Part shown: positions 11,101 through 26,100 of the stretch, piece by piece | Layout of the letters: each line of letters starts with the position of its first letter | Position numbering within the stretch: the first letter of the stretch is position 1 | From: Branchinecta lynchi | Taxonomy: Eukaryota; Arthropoda; Branchiopoda; Anostraca; Branchinectidae | DNA: 64,000 bases | Direction of reading: 5' to 3' | NCBI GenBank assembly: GCA_023053575.1 | Contig: JAKZAP010000018.1 | Coordinates: 13,916,202-13,980,201 of the forward strand | Made by a program: the position numbers and the translations under genes | Notes under the pieces: generated by a model | The model's database searches: none | Seen by the model: the letters and a program-made list of their open reading frames with translations, nothing else | Told to the model about the DNA's origin: nothing

Positions 11101-14100
11101 CTAATATTGCTGTTTCCATCTCAAGAGCTATTTCCACTTTAAATTACGTCTTCGACGTCCTTTGACCATGTGAGACCTGGACTGTCTACGAGGCCCCGAC
11201 ACTAGACCTCGGAAATTCAAAATTAGTTTCTAGTTTATTTTTATAACGCTAAAATTTTCTCGTGTAAGTTCCATCTCCACAAACAAATAGGACAAAGATC
11301 CACTCGGCAGTCTCTTGGCATGCGAACATTCGCAGCTTAAAGTTCAACTGAAAAGCCAACTTATTTTTGAATCATTTATCTGAATACACAGCATTATTTG
11401 GATTTTATCTAAGTTTTTGTTTCTATTTTCACTATTTACATACCTACGGCTGTCCTCACAACGTAAAATTCTACTATGAAGCGGAAAATTTGAATTTCAA
11501 TACAAACTCGGCTTTTCAGTGGCCAGGGATCAGCTCACGGAAGGTACCTCACTGCATGAATACTTCTTTTTCGTAAACCGTTTTCTTCAAGCAATAACAC
11601 AGGTACAAGCGTATAGAGGTACCACAAATCCGACAGGGAAAGCGTGTGTAGAGTTTGTGAGTAGCGGAGCAACGAAGTAGCACATTTTCATCGCGTCTTC
11701 AAGCCTCGTTAAAGTTTAACTGAACAGGCAACTTATTTTTACATCTTAGATTCAAATACATTGAATTATTACAACACCTATTGGGGATTTTCATTCTGTC
11801 CACAGTAGTCTTCAGTAGGGACGTTGGTAATGTGGACGCTTTCCCATGGCGAATCCGTCCACAATTCGCCCGCGAAAATCACTAAACTATCACTACACAA
11901 GACACCTCACTAGCTGCACTAGCACTAGCTACAGACACTTCTTTGTTTATTTGATACACAATTTATTTACTCGTTTGCTGCTGGTGTTGTTGCCTAATGT
12001 TCCAGGCACCATAGAGATATCACAAAAACGGGAAGAGCGGCAAGCACAATGGGATAATCGATTATTTGGAAATGTCAGAAAAACAAACTAACGCTTTTTC
12101 ATCGGGTTTTCAAGATTATTTAAGCGAACAAGTGATGGGTAACTAGACTGTCGCATCCTAGCCCTTTTCGGTTAAACTTTAAGTGAATATGTGATAGGTA
12201 TCTAGCTTGACCTATCTCAGGGTTAAGCTTAAAGTTTGTAATCTAAGGCTTGTTTCCCACGGACTCGAAAGATTCGCAGTCGCATCCTGAAAATAGGTCG
12301 CCGCTTCAAACCTGCTAAAAGCACTGAGCGCAGTCAAATGTTTAGGATCTGAAGTTCGAACGAACGATACAGCACCATGTCGTAGGGTTGGTCTAAAACG
12401 CTCTATAGCTTCTTGTCAGAAAGCTGTAATCCGTCGTCACTCTACGTATACAGTTACAGCTATTTCTGGATGTTATCAGAGCCTCGTTTTTGCTGCAACA
12501 GCACTGCCGCATCACTGCAGCACTCTTTGCTTCTGCACAATATGCGTTTTTGGAATCACGGCCGGCACGACTTCTTCTTGGTTGAAGCAACACCTCCCGA
12601 TGAAAAATTTATCTCAAAATAGTACTATGAAGTAGTACGAAAAAGTAGCATGAAGTACTAACGATGCTACTACATGCTTCTGCTTCAAGGCTACCACGTT
12701 ACTGCATACTACTATATGCTACTATTAGCAAGACCGGATGCTATTATGGCAAGACAGGATGCTACTGGATACTACTACATAAGACTGGACCAGTCTAAGG
12801 CACATTAAATGATAGTATTCTTTGCTATTACATAGTATTACATGCAACGTTTTTGTACTACTACCATACTACTACGCAGGCTACAAATTTTTCATCGGGC
12901 TTGCAGGGAAGCACGGACTAGGTCGGTAAGCAGGTCCGCGATCCTCGAGAAGCGCTGCCGTCTTCTTCGGAAGCAATGCAGTGCAAAAACTAATGTAGAA
13001 ACAATCAGCCCGGAAGCGGCCGAGAAGTGAACCTGCAGCGTGCAACAAAAACGAGGCTCAGAAGTAGGGTCGCAGTTTCAGGGAAATACATTGGCGCGCC
13101 AGCAGAAGTCCAAATCCACTCAGCTCTAACGGGGGCCTGAGGATAAGTTTAAAAGCCAGAAAGGGTTTCGCTTATCCGTGAAGGGCATGCGGGATTCTCT
13201 TTTTCCTGAAGACAGACGCACTGCGAGTAATTCTGGATTTTATTGAAATAATTTCTGAGTTGGGGGGGGGGGGGGGGCTCATTTACAAACGGTCTTACTT
13301 GAGGCTGAGAGCATAGCCGGTATCGCCACTGAGACTGGCACTTTGTCGGGGCGGTCGGTGTCTCAGTAAAAACGTCCCACTGGGGGCGGAATTTAAAATG
13401 ATAGAGGCGCTATCTCGGTCCATTTCTCCGGCATACCTGCAAAAATGAGATTTTTTCTTATTTAGAAACTCAGCTTTCTTTAGGGCTAAATGCAGCAAGC
13501 GTCTAGGGGTGGATATGTATATATATATACCTTAAGATGCATAAAACGTCCCACAGGCGGAATTTAAATGACAGAGGCACTATCTCGGTCCATTTCTCCG
13601 GCATATCTGCAAAATTAATTTTTTTTTACTTAGAAACTCATCTTTCTTTAGGGCTAAACGCAGCAAGCGTCTAGGGGTGGGTATGTATATGCAATACAAG
13701 CGTTTTCAACGGAAAGAAGAAGAATCCGGATGGGAAATATGCGTGTCCTCTTTGCGGCGGTGAAGAGGATGACATCGGTCATTTTTTTTAAGTCGGTGTC
13801 AAGAGATTTCGGATTTCCGTAGGAAGATTTTTGTTGTGATATCCCGGTACTTACTTCCGCCCAGTCGATAAGTAAGATTTGTAGGTCTGTGTATAGAGCG
13901 CTAGATTTCATAAAGCTTTCCGTAGATTAGTTGTATAGATAGTGTATTTACACTATGTGCTTGTATATGACCCTCGGGCTTTTTCTAATACAATTATTAC
14001 TATGTCCAGCTTTCAACTTCAGGAGTGCCCTCTCCACGGCTGCGCGCACCAGTCCTCGTCAAGCCACTTTTATTACCCCGCACCTGACTCGCTGGTCGCG

Positions 14101-17100
14101 GCTTTTTCAGAAAGGCCGTTTCAAAAACAAAGAGCTCTGTTAGTGGACTAGTGTTAGCGCAAACGCGAAGTGCAGGACATTCAAAATCGCTTCCGGGACT
14201 GGCCCCTGGTCCGCAGTTGCCAGCCAGGAGCAAACAGGAAGGAATATTTTTTTTAGGATATTTGAATGTTTTGGAATATTCTTTTCTTTTCTGTTTTGGT
14301 TATTCCATCTAGGTCCTCTCGGGCCAATTCTGATGGGAAATCCATTTCTTCATTCTTTCATTTCAGCAAAATTGACAAAGCTAGACAGAAAAACGAAGAA
14401 CCAATAATCACAAGAACTTCCGTCTTCATAATATAGATGGCGCTTTACACAAGGGACGTGTACCGTGACCAATACCACAAACAATTTTTCGAATGTAATT
14501 TAGAATTCTAGGACTCCCTTGTCGGAGCCACGTAGACAAACAAGGACCCACAAAACGGGGTCTCATGGTGAAAACCAAATATATAGTTTTAATGGGGAAG
14601 ACGCCCTTGAGATGGAAACATTTATAAGAAGCTGCGGGTCCTGGTTTGTCTAAGTGGCTCCGACAAGGGAGTCCTAGACTTCTAAATTATATTCGAAAAA
14701 TTGTTTATGGTATCGGTCACGATACAAGTCCCTTGTGTAAAGCGCCATCTATATTATTAATTTCCGTGACATGGGGATGTGAACTGGTTAGATGAATGTG
14801 CCTTCGGGCGGGATCACTGTTCCTATGGCCGGCTTCTATCAGACTATTGTAGTGATTGCGAACTCTGTTCACAAGCCCCTAGGTAGCTCAGTGGTAGAGT
14901 GACTGCCTTGTAAGCAGAGGTCCCAAATCCCGGCTGAAGATCATTTTTGTATATCAGTTCACTACTTATAGATGTTTCCGTCTTCCTCTCCTTCTTATAC
15001 GCCCATGCGGAGTCGAACATATTCTGATACCTTACCCGATGCAAACGAGCGGAGGAGGAGCTACGCAGAACATCATAATTTGTTACCTCTACAAACAGCT
15101 ATATCGCGGTAGAACCCCGCAGAAGAATACGAAAACTGTTTCAGTTGCCCTTACAATTGATTGGTTGTCTACTATTGTGACTCATGCCGAACTCGCTGCA
15201 GATCGTGTTCTGCACCCCTGCCGGAATCCTACGGTTTTCATCTGGTATGCGCAGCGGCGGAAAAGAAAGTAGACGGGTATCAACCCAAACCTCACAGCAA
15301 GTACCTCTAGTTCTGCTCAGTTTTATCGGGTATCCATAGTCGTTGCATGGGACCAAAGACGGCGGTTCTATTGGATTATTTGTTTTTGGAAATACACCAA
15401 CTTGCAGCAGAAGTACAGAACCCATTCGCCGAATCCCTGAAACGGTGAAAAACCGTACTTTGATGTTTCTGAAGTTACTATAAGTACTGTTAATGATAGA
15501 GCTGGGGGGGGGGGGGGGGGGATGACTTTTCCTACGCTATCTGTACATACCATGGATATTCTTCCAAATGCAGGTTAACATAGTTAGCTTTCATAGTTCC
15601 TTCAAGTCCATTGTTGTTGTTGTTGAGATGAGGAGGGTCTGGAGCCATCTGTCGTAGCTACAACGATACAAATCATAATCATAGCTGACTGCGCATTATC
15701 ATCATTTATATTTACAAGTGTAGTTTGATTTTGAATCTGTTGTAAAGAAACGCAAATCAGCGATGCTGCCAAGTTTTTCTATTAAACCTGTCTACTACTA
15801 CTACTACTACTACTACTTATTCAGGTTAATTTGTGCCCGTACAAGACGGAGTTACAAAAAGCAAAAAATAGAAAATACACAGAAATTCTACACTAGCCAA
15901 TGACTCCATCACTAAACATTAGGCAGTTTCGAATAAGGGAGAAGGCTCCCTCAAGAAATAAATCTCCAGGATCGTAATATAGTTTTGATAACTTTTAGTA
16001 CAGACCACAAGAATGAAACCAAGGTATTTGTCACGAACAGAAGAGCATCGCGTATCTGAAGCCGAGGCTAGTGTCAACTCTCTGCTAACAAAACTTATCG
16101 TAATACGTATGCATATGATGCATCTCCAGCAAACTCATACCAGAGATGGGCGAATCCGATCATGAAAGGATTCGAATCCGAATTAGAATTCAGGGCTAGG
16201 TACGAATCCGATTCCGAATCCACCGTTTCATACTGAGGATTCGAATCGGAATCGAATCCGACCTTAACAAAAATCCAATCATGTATATAGGTTATGGTTT
16301 AAAAATCAGAGGTGACAAAAGGCACTGATATCTAAGGTATCAGATAACATAATAGATTACTGAGGACGGTCGGAGGTGGAGACCAGAAAGTTGGCAAACT
16401 GTGCAAACTGTGTTGGAAAATTGGAAGATAGAAACTGGAAGGATGAAGTCTAGGAATTTGAGCGGATTCGTGAAAATTGAGGGTTTGGAATCCGAGTCCG
16501 AATCCAGCCTGTCAAGCAGAAGATTCGAATCCGGCCTAAACGACGAATCCTGAAGTCGAATCGGGATTCGGATTCGCCCATCTCTGACTCATACCACATT
16601 AGATGGTGTGAACATGCCTTATCATGTATTATGAAAAGGAGATGGTATATCCCTCAGATTAGTGGCAGCCTTCAGTCATGCAGATTAGACACAGGCTCTG
16701 GAAAAGGCACGGGACAATTTACCCAGCTTAATTCCTCTCCCCCACAACACAAATTCTATGCTACTATCTGTGTCAAAAGAGGGAAAGGCATGATACGGTG
16801 TATCAACTAAATTCTTTCCTTTTTACCTCTCATCTTGTCCGGCATACTGTCCGTTTCTACCAGCAATTCTGCGAAACAGAGCAAAATATACAACGAGTAG
16901 CGTCAAGACCAAAGCAAAATAACACTAAGGAGTAGCGCCAAGACCTACGCTTTCCATGCTTTGCAAACGGGCCATATGCGTAGCACCGCTCACTATGCTT
17001 ACGGCATTTAAAGCGAGACAAACTTGCGGGTTTAGAATTTTCTAGTAAAGCAAAGGTGCGGTCTGCACACACCAAGAAAACAATGGAGGTTTTTTGCTAT

Positions 17101-20100
17101 GTTCAGATATGCAATTATCGGAGCCAGCGCTGGTGAACGGACGGATGAGTTCAGTAGGGACGTTCTCTATCGCTAGTGGTGGTAGTATCGCTGCTATAAG
17201 AGTGTGTGTCTATCTGTCAAGTCTTAGCTCTACTCCCTATAGTGTTATTTTGCTCTGATCAAACCCTATGCTTTCCTTGCTTCGCAAACGGGCCATACTC
17301 ATAGCGCCGCCCAGTACGCTTTGCGGCATTTAAAGTGAGACAAACTTGGGACTGTAGATATTTCTAGTAAAGCTAAAATGCGATCTGCGCACATCGAGGA
17401 AACAGGGGAGGTTGAATCTTCTTGTTTCTGTGTTCAGAACAGGAAATTACTGGAGCCATCGCCGGTGCACGACCGACTGCGTTTCAGTGGGGACGTTCAC
17501 TACCGCTTGGTGCCAGTATCGCTGCTATTCGAGTGTGTTACTTTTTTAAGTCTTGGCGCTACTGCCTAGTGTTATTTTGCTCTGCTGCGAAGGGAATAGT
17601 AACGGATGACTGCTTACCGTAGGCGAAAGGGCACGAAAGTCCTCAGCACCAGCACCGTTCGGAACTGATATAGAGAGGGGTCTGGGCGGCAACTCTGGAG
17701 GTCGAGTCCCGCACTTTTTCACTTGGACTAGGCAAGATTTGTGTGAGGGCAGGTCGCATTTTGAGCATTTATATCCCTGAAAAGAAGTACCGTCAGGAAA
17801 CAATGACGAAGTGACATTTTGACCACGGATTAAGGATACACAAAATTCAGCGTGAGCAGCACAAATCGCGGTAAGTTATTAAAAGGCTGATTAAAACCAA
17901 TACAAATGCAAAACAGCATGGTCAATGAGAGAGATTTGCTATTAGTCCATATTTCGGCTTCATCAGCTAGTCTAAAATTCCTTCTGTAACATTATGTCAC
18001 AGGTTAAACATGGTCAATTGGGCAGCTGGACTTACTTGGTTTTTGAATGACCATCTTCGAGATATATTTGTTGTTGTATCTTCTGTTCATCCAGCCTGCT
18101 GTATCTGTGTGATTCTGATTATTTGTTTCTCATACGCGGACCAAGCCGACTAGGAAACATTTATTCAACCGCTGGCTAGAAACATTCAATCAGAACCATT
18201 GCCTAGAAGGGCAGATATATCGCTGCCAGAGCAAAATAACTGTAGAGAGTAACGCGAAGACCTATCCTTCCCATGCATACAAAATGGGCCTCCGTCGCTT
18301 TGTTCGCACGCAGTGGCGGACGTAGATTCTAGCCATCGCTCGTTAACAATTGGTCAGCGCAAAATAACTCTGCTCTGCGATTGGTTGAGTTTCGGTAGGG
18401 ATGTTCGTATCCGCTAGTGGAGCTAGTGTTGCTACGATTCGACTGTGCGTCACTTTTTCAAAGTTTTTTTGCTCTGATCGCTGCCAAAGCATCGTAGCTG
18501 ACTATTCGTTTTTAGCCATTATTTGAATACATGGGGGGGGGGGGGGGGGGGGGGAGATTACCTGAAAGTATACACCTTTGAGCAGTTTTTGGCACTGGAG
18601 GCAATGTTGTGGCTTATCGAAGGTATGCATTTCAAACACGTGATCCATGTTTAGCGGAACTTCCGCCGGCTCGAGATGGTCCCTAAAAAAAGTCACTGTT
18701 AATGGTAGGTTGAGTTAAGATTTATTAACCCCGTGAGCCAACGGCCATTATAAATACATAAATAAATATAAACAAACAAATACTCCCGTGAGGCCTACTT
18801 GTCTGACAAGAAAATAGTTCAGAAATAGATTCGCCGCGTGTTCTTGCCTCCGATTCGAACCTCTATTCGTCTTAAGACTGAACTTTTACTTTTATCAAAT
18901 TACCGGTTTCAGCCAGCTTCCGGGCGAGCTACTTGTTCGACGAGAAAATTAGTTTCAAATAAATACTGACTATTGTAATAGCTTTAAAAAAATATTTTGT
19001 TTTTGTCTCGGGTTTTGTTAATTCACCCTGCGTCTCTGGCTTTCAACCTTTGTCTAGCCTATTGTGATTTTGTACAAAAGTGTAAAATAAAACCTTGAAC
19101 TTTAAACCTCAGCTCTTAATTTAAAACCCCTCCTCCAGTCCTCCACATAAGGCTACAGGACCAAAAGAATTGCCACACCGACTTCGAAAGAAATATCTCT
19201 GCCCTTCGAGAGTTATCGCGCTGACAGACGGACAACTTCTGCGAAGTCATAGGTATACCATCACTTAACGTTTTGGGAACTCAAAATCTGAACTTTTCCG
19301 TATGGTCGATGATGTTGTCTAAATCCTGGCAGGAATTCTAGTCCGCAAACACACGACCTTGATCCTCTGTTCCTGGCTGTTCCGGTCCAGTAGATTTTCA
19401 AAGGGCAGGGGGCAACGACAGCCTGTTGTCGTTGCTTCGCCGCGATGCCCTTTTCATAAAATCTTTTGCCCCGGCATTTCGAAATTGGGTGATTTAACGT
19501 GTTTACTGGTTCCACTTTCTTTATCTAATTAGTTAAGCCATCCAACTCTTGTTCACTCCGCATCGATTTCACCGTATTCGGTCTGCCCCTTCGTAGATTC
19601 GGTGATTTAACCTGTTGTCGTTGCTCTTCTCTGCACTTATCAAATGACGACAACAGAACAGAATTCTTCACTTTGAATAGTGTTTATTTAGCCTCGAATC
19701 GGCCATACACATTTTTGTATATACACGACATACAAATATATTAACGCATTGTAGACATAATGATCCTACTACAAATAAATAAACTATCTCCTATTTATAT
19801 TCCCCGTCACATATTCTACCCCCATTTTAATAACGTTGTCTTTGGTCGATGTCGATACACCAGGGAAGAGCAACCCTCCCCCAAACTGATCCGGTAGAGG
19901 ACACTCCTGGCACTGTCCAAGGAGGTGGAAACGGTGTCATCACCAATAACTATGCTAGTTATAAAACCTTATTCTTTACCGGGCAAGCCAGGGCCTTAAA
20001 GTTTAACTGAAGAACTTTAGCTTATTTGTGCATCTTGGGTTTGAGTACACTGAAGTATTTCGACTCTGCTAAAGGATATTTAATTTGTTCACATACGCAC

Positions 20101-23100
20101 TGCCGGTTCGAAAGCCAAATTTCACACCAACGCAGAATACTGAATTTCAGCAAAGGGGTAAATTTCATATAATGAAGAGAAGCTGACGAACTGTTCAATT
20201 CCAGATTGTATGGTCACTTCTGAAGAATGCCGCTATTGGTCGTAGCCCAAAAAATATTATTTTTTCGTCAGACGTTCACGGTTATAGTTGCTAAATATTT
20301 TAAGCTGATTTTTAAGCTTTTAATATTTTAAGAGGTACCCCAAATCCAAAAGAAAAGGTTCATTCGATGAAAATCGATTATATAAATAGCGGAGTAACGA
20401 CGTAACGCATTTTCATCGGGTCTTCGAGCCTATTTAACTGAATGATTGATAGCTAACTAGATCATCGTATCTCAGCCCTTTTCGGTTGAACTTTGAACGT
20501 AAATGTCCGTCTCATAAAACCGACACTTCATGTGGCTTTGTTGATGATTTTAACGTAACGAGTTGGGTATTTCAGATCCGAGTCAATAGGAAACGCTCCG
20601 AGGCATATAGGTATCGAAAAGAAAAGAGGTAACAAGTCGAAAGCACAGTTCCGTTCAACGTGAAACCAAGAAAAAATAATCAGATAGAACCTCTGTCTCC
20701 CTGTCTCTGTACTATGACTATTTGGAGTCGAGTATTTCCCCGTACCTTTTCCGCTGTGAACGAGCGAAGGTTAGTAGCTTCGCGCCGAATCACGTTTCAT
20801 TACCACTACAATTAGCTATATCGCTGTGAAACCACCTTGAGGAGAAGTAGAAGAGAACGCTGATTGGTTCTTTGGAAGCGCTCAAGAGCGGGTCAGCGCG
20901 CAGAGTACGCCTCCTGCATTTTCTTTCTCTGCGATGAGCAACGGCGAAAAGCTACAGTAAATACCATTAAATACCATCGTTCCGGGCACTTTTATCGTCT
21001 GTACCGCAGACTATGCTACTGCCCTGAACTGCCAGATGGTTAATGTGTATATAGGCTATAGTGTCCAGTTCTTTTATTTATGTGACGTATAATGTCATGA
21101 ATTAAATATATTGATTGATTGATTAGGTCCGCTCAGTTTTATCGGGGTATTCATAATCGCTGCTTGGTACCAAAGACAGAGCTTCTATCTGATTATTTGT
21201 TCTTGGTATAACATCCTTATATCCGAATCATGTCTGGTACAATTAGGAACAAATCCAAACGTTTAAGCGTGGTATAGTCGACACCCCATTTTACTCAGTT
21301 GATTTTATAGTTTGAAAATTTTGCTCCGGTCAGTTTCTGTGAATAAAGTGTATCTAATCCGTCTGTACTTGTGTAGTATGGCGACAAGCCAAAAGCTTAA
21401 CGCCAAATGTAATAATAAATATATCACTTCTTGCTGAAGCGACCACAGAACGCGAATCTTTTTCGCTTACTATTTTTATTAGTTTTGCGCCGCTCGACTA
21501 ATTCGTTTTGACTCCCCACAGCAGTACTTAAACGATTTGCCAGGAAAATTGGCAGTTTCAATTTCCATCAGGCGAACTGAGACGAGACGCGAAAAAAAAA
21601 TAGACTTGGAGTTGAAAAGGCGGGACACAAATTTTGTTCTATCGAAGCGACTTTTGTCTGCTGGCGACGCCAAATTCAAACAACTCTAATACCAAACAGC
21701 TCAAGGCTCGAAGAGGTCAAAATATTTAGGAAATACAGTAAACCGACAAAAAAAGAACAGGTTAACCTAGGGAAACGACAACAGATTAACGGCTCGCATT
21801 CGAATGCGAATCCGCGATCTGTTGGCACCAAGCTTGATGATGATGGACGCGATGAGCGTGTTCCACCCTTCTAAGAATAGTTACTATTTCCGTTCCATCC
21901 TCACGAAAAGTTACTACGCTGACCGTTCGAACCTTCTAGAAATAGTAACTAATAATTACTATTTGCTTACCATGCTCGGGAGCATAGCAAGCGTAACGAA
22001 TCCGCGATCTGTTGGCACCAAGCCTGATGATGATGGACGCGATGAGCGTGTTCCACCCTTCTAAGAATAGTTACTATTTCCGTTCCATCCTCACGAAAAG
22101 TTACTACGCTGACCGTTCGAACCTTCTAGAAATAGTAACTAAAAATTACTATTTGCTTACCATGCTCGGGAGCACAGCAAGCGTAGTAACTACGCATCTC
22201 TGTAACGTGAATGGTCGGACTCGCCCGTGGCATGATATCCTGCTGGAAAATAGAAAAATCGTTCCAGCCTTGACAGCAAAAAGTCAGAATTCGTGACGTC
22301 ATCCATAGTAACTACGGTAAGTAGGGTGGAACACGCTCGATATTGACAGAGGAATACTCACAGCGCGTCATGGAGCGTCCGGATCCACTTTTTCTTCATT
22401 TCTTCTGTTTTAGCATACATCGTGTATGCATTCTTATTCTGTCGATGGACCAACAGAAAGTGGTGCGTCCACCTCGACTCCCTTCCCAGGGCAGTCACTT
22501 TTCGCACTGGTGGATCTTCCACCCGATAGTGTTGGAGAGGCAGTGAATATTTGTAGATGTACTGTTCGCTCTAGAAAGAATTGGAGAACTTGACTCTGTT
22601 TTTATTTTATTACATTAGCAGTTAGCTCGCAAGCTGTTGAATTCTCCAGCTTGCTTACTCTCCTTTAACTGATCCTTAATACATTTCAGACAACTACAAT
22701 CGTAGTCCCTATAGAAGAGTGTCGTCTTGGACCGTCCACACCTCAGTAGCTGACACTCTCTAATCACAACAAGTAAAGCTGAACTGGCTGGCGGCATGTA
22801 AAACAAACTTCGATTAGTCCTTCGTCCGCGTTTCAACTGCGTTAACTGACTACATAAAGTTATCCTTAACGCACCATAGCGGGCATTATCGCAACTAAAC
22901 TGTCAGAAGTTTCTTTACAGATAACACAAGAATACGCAGTTTCAAGAGATAACACTTGGGATGTTATCTATTATGATTTTGCCAAAGTTACACACAAACG
23001 TTAGGCATAACATACTTTTCTATGACCAGCCGAAAAACAGCCGAAAAAGCATCTGCTGACTTTGATGATATCATGATAAACAGAAAAGTCAGAAGATGAT

Positions 23101-26100
23101 TTTTCGCGGTGTTTCGGCTCTTTTTGTATGTAGCCAAAGTTTGAATGCGTAACATTTAAAACATAATAGCTAACATCCTAAGTGTTATCTTTTGAAACTG
23201 CAAATCCGTGTGTTATGCAAATCCTTGTGTTAGGTTGATTCCACTGCTGACAAAGTTATGTGATGGGTATTGTGGATTTAGTGGTCACCCCCAGAAAAAC
23301 CTGGACGCCCGGGTTCTCGGGTGACTGGTTTGTTTGAAGATGTATCGTTTAGTTTTTTATGTTTTTTGTTACAAGTTGTTTACTGTGATTTTATGTAAAA
23401 TAAAGAATAACCCAACCTGTTATGAAACTTCCGACAGTGTAATCCCTGTTCGACCAGCAGTCAGCTTGGCTGGAGGAATGCTTATTATCCGACTTGCTTC
23501 TACTGAAACTGACCATATTTTACTGAGAAAATTAACAAAACACGAATGAATTCCAAGTGATTTATTTCTTTTATGTAATAACTGTAATAATCAAGTATTT
23601 TAACACATTATGATATGTAATGGTCGACGTATTTAGTGTCATGTCGGCGGTAAGAGTTAGATCACTCTACATACCTAAGTGATGATTTTATCATTAGGAT
23701 TTGATCAACAGATTTTCTATAACACTTTCTCCAGAACGGCCATCTCTGGTTGACTTTCAATGCATCACTGTCATTTCGTTTAAGGTCACGCCATTCCGAA
23801 AATGGCATCCGTATGAATCGAGTTCATTGTTGTTTAGCCAACATTGAATAACACTCAATGCTACGTAAGACAAATCTATGTAAGACAAATCTACGTACGA
23901 CAGTTCCTAGCGGATTAAAGTACGATTGGAAACGCTACTTATGGTTGGCGCATAAGACTATGACAAGTTAACAGTAGTCATCAATAACAAATGTCCCGTT
24001 TTCTTCAAAACTGTGATAACTACATTTTCATAATTTTTGGGACCAGTTTTGTATATGCCATCTCCACGAAGAAAGTAGGAACTCAGAAAGTTAAAACCAA
24101 TCTACCTGTTAGATGGTTCTCACGTCTCCATCTAACACTTGGCACAATTTTAACAGAATACCAAATCAGCTATGTTCTTTTCAATGGTATAGTTAGCTCA
24201 GCTTTCAAAAAATGTTCAATAAGCACAGTTTTGAAGAACACGGTACAAATATCAACAATCATAACATCGGATTCAGAAACCCTAGCTTGGCGAAGAGTTT
24301 CAGAGGCGTTTCCAATCGTACTTAATCCAGTAGGGCGCTCAACTGCAAACTCCCGAGTTCCGAGGTATTTGGTCGTTAAATATGAATTTCCACGTTCAAA
24401 GTAAGAGGGTGCTTAGAGCCTTATTGAGCCACGAACAACTTCCATAAAGTTTACGATACTATTTCTATGGCGGGAGGATTAACTAACCTATAACACGCGA
24501 GACTACGCTGTAACATAAATAAAGCAGTAGAACGATGAATAATTACCCCAAGCAGTTTCTCCATAATCTATGCGGCAGAAAGTAAAGCACCGGATTAAAA
24601 CAGAATCGACAGGACAGCCATACAAATGATACCCGGGACAGCCACGACCCTCACATTTATCTACCTCCATAGGGATTGGTTTAAGGTACGCCGAAGAGTC
24701 TTCAGGCCCTGGCCCACTCCAGCGGTTGAGAATACTAGCGGCACTGAAGCGTTTCTGGCATGAAAACGATTGTGAAAATCAAGTCTAACTATTCTTAAAA
24801 ACAACTATAAATTATTCGACCTATAATCATATATACCATATCATTATAATAGCATAATTAAGTGAACTGACTTCACATTTTTAAATATATTTTAAAAATT
24901 TGCTTAGGATCTCTTGTCCTACTGGTCAATCTTATGAAGTAAAGGTAAAAAAAAAGTTAAAAAAGCTGAAAAGAGTTAAATTTTGTGCTGCACCGTCAGA
25001 AGTTACTCAAGGATGCGCGGTTTCAACGGACAACATTTAGGATGTAATCTGTTGTGGTTTAGAACACGTTAAGCATTAAATGTTATGCGTTTCTTACACT
25101 CACCGCGAGGAAGAGCCAAAGAACCGCCGAATAAGTTTCTGCTAACCTTTATGTTTGTACTCATGATATCGGAAAATTCAGCAGATGCTTTTTCGGCGTT
25201 TTTTGCTCCTAGCAATGCTTGTCATGCATAATATCTAAGCCATAACGTTTTCAAAATCACAACAGATTACATCCTAAGTGTTGTCTGTTGAAACTGCGCA
25301 TCCTTGTGCTATCTGTTCTGACAGTGTAGTTCGTAAAGGGCTTTCCGCAGGTTTACGGAAAATCTTTACGGCAGTAGGAAAGAAGTTCAGCTGACGGAAC
25401 CTTTGTAAAATCTTTTCGCAAAGTATGTTACGTACACTTTGTCGCCGCTCAGGCGAGAATTGATTTCGATAACTTTAGGAAGATTTTGTGTGGCAAATTA
25501 TTCGACCTCGTCATCTTTCCATTATATCACCATGTCTAGAGTGTGATTTGGGTTTTATTCCCGGCACTGACCATGTGCTCTTCTCCGAAGAAGGACATGA
25601 CAAGAATTACCAAGGAAGATGAGCTTCAGTACTCCCGCTACTTAAGAAGAAGAAGGAGAAGGTCGTCCTGACAGCACAAACGGCTTAAAGGACCTTGTCG
25701 TACCTGTCTTGCTGATTAAGGTCGTGCCCGAAAGCTCCGAAACGAACGAAAATGATGAATTAATTCAGCATTTTATGCAGCATTTCGCTTTCGGACTTAA
25801 ATTTTCGCTGAATTAATGCAGCATTAATTCAGCATAAAATTCATCGACAAATTCAGCAAGAATGCTAAATTTTCATACAGAAACTAAGGAGTACGGCGAT
25901 TCTCTCAGTGTTTTCGGCGGCAAACGTAACAAATTCAAAAAGACAACTGACAATTCGGCAAACATACCAAATTTAAGACAACTGGCGATCATGGCCAACG
26001 AAGAAAGGAAAGATAAGAAGGTTGGATATCAGTAGCTCATCCATTTTGTCAGCTTTTTACAGCTAATTCTTTTTTGTTCTTCTTCTTCCTGACTTAAATT

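Noticed and set aside
15141..15425. Minus-strand open frame of 94 codons beside the Vav linker exon.
   Set aside because: The DNA is the body of a SINE that recurs at 20690-21200, and the frame has no SH3 or SH2 features.
23991..24404. 137-codon plus-strand open frame as a gene.
   Set aside because: No recognisable domain, low-complexity AT-rich composition, within an intron; chance frame is likeliest.
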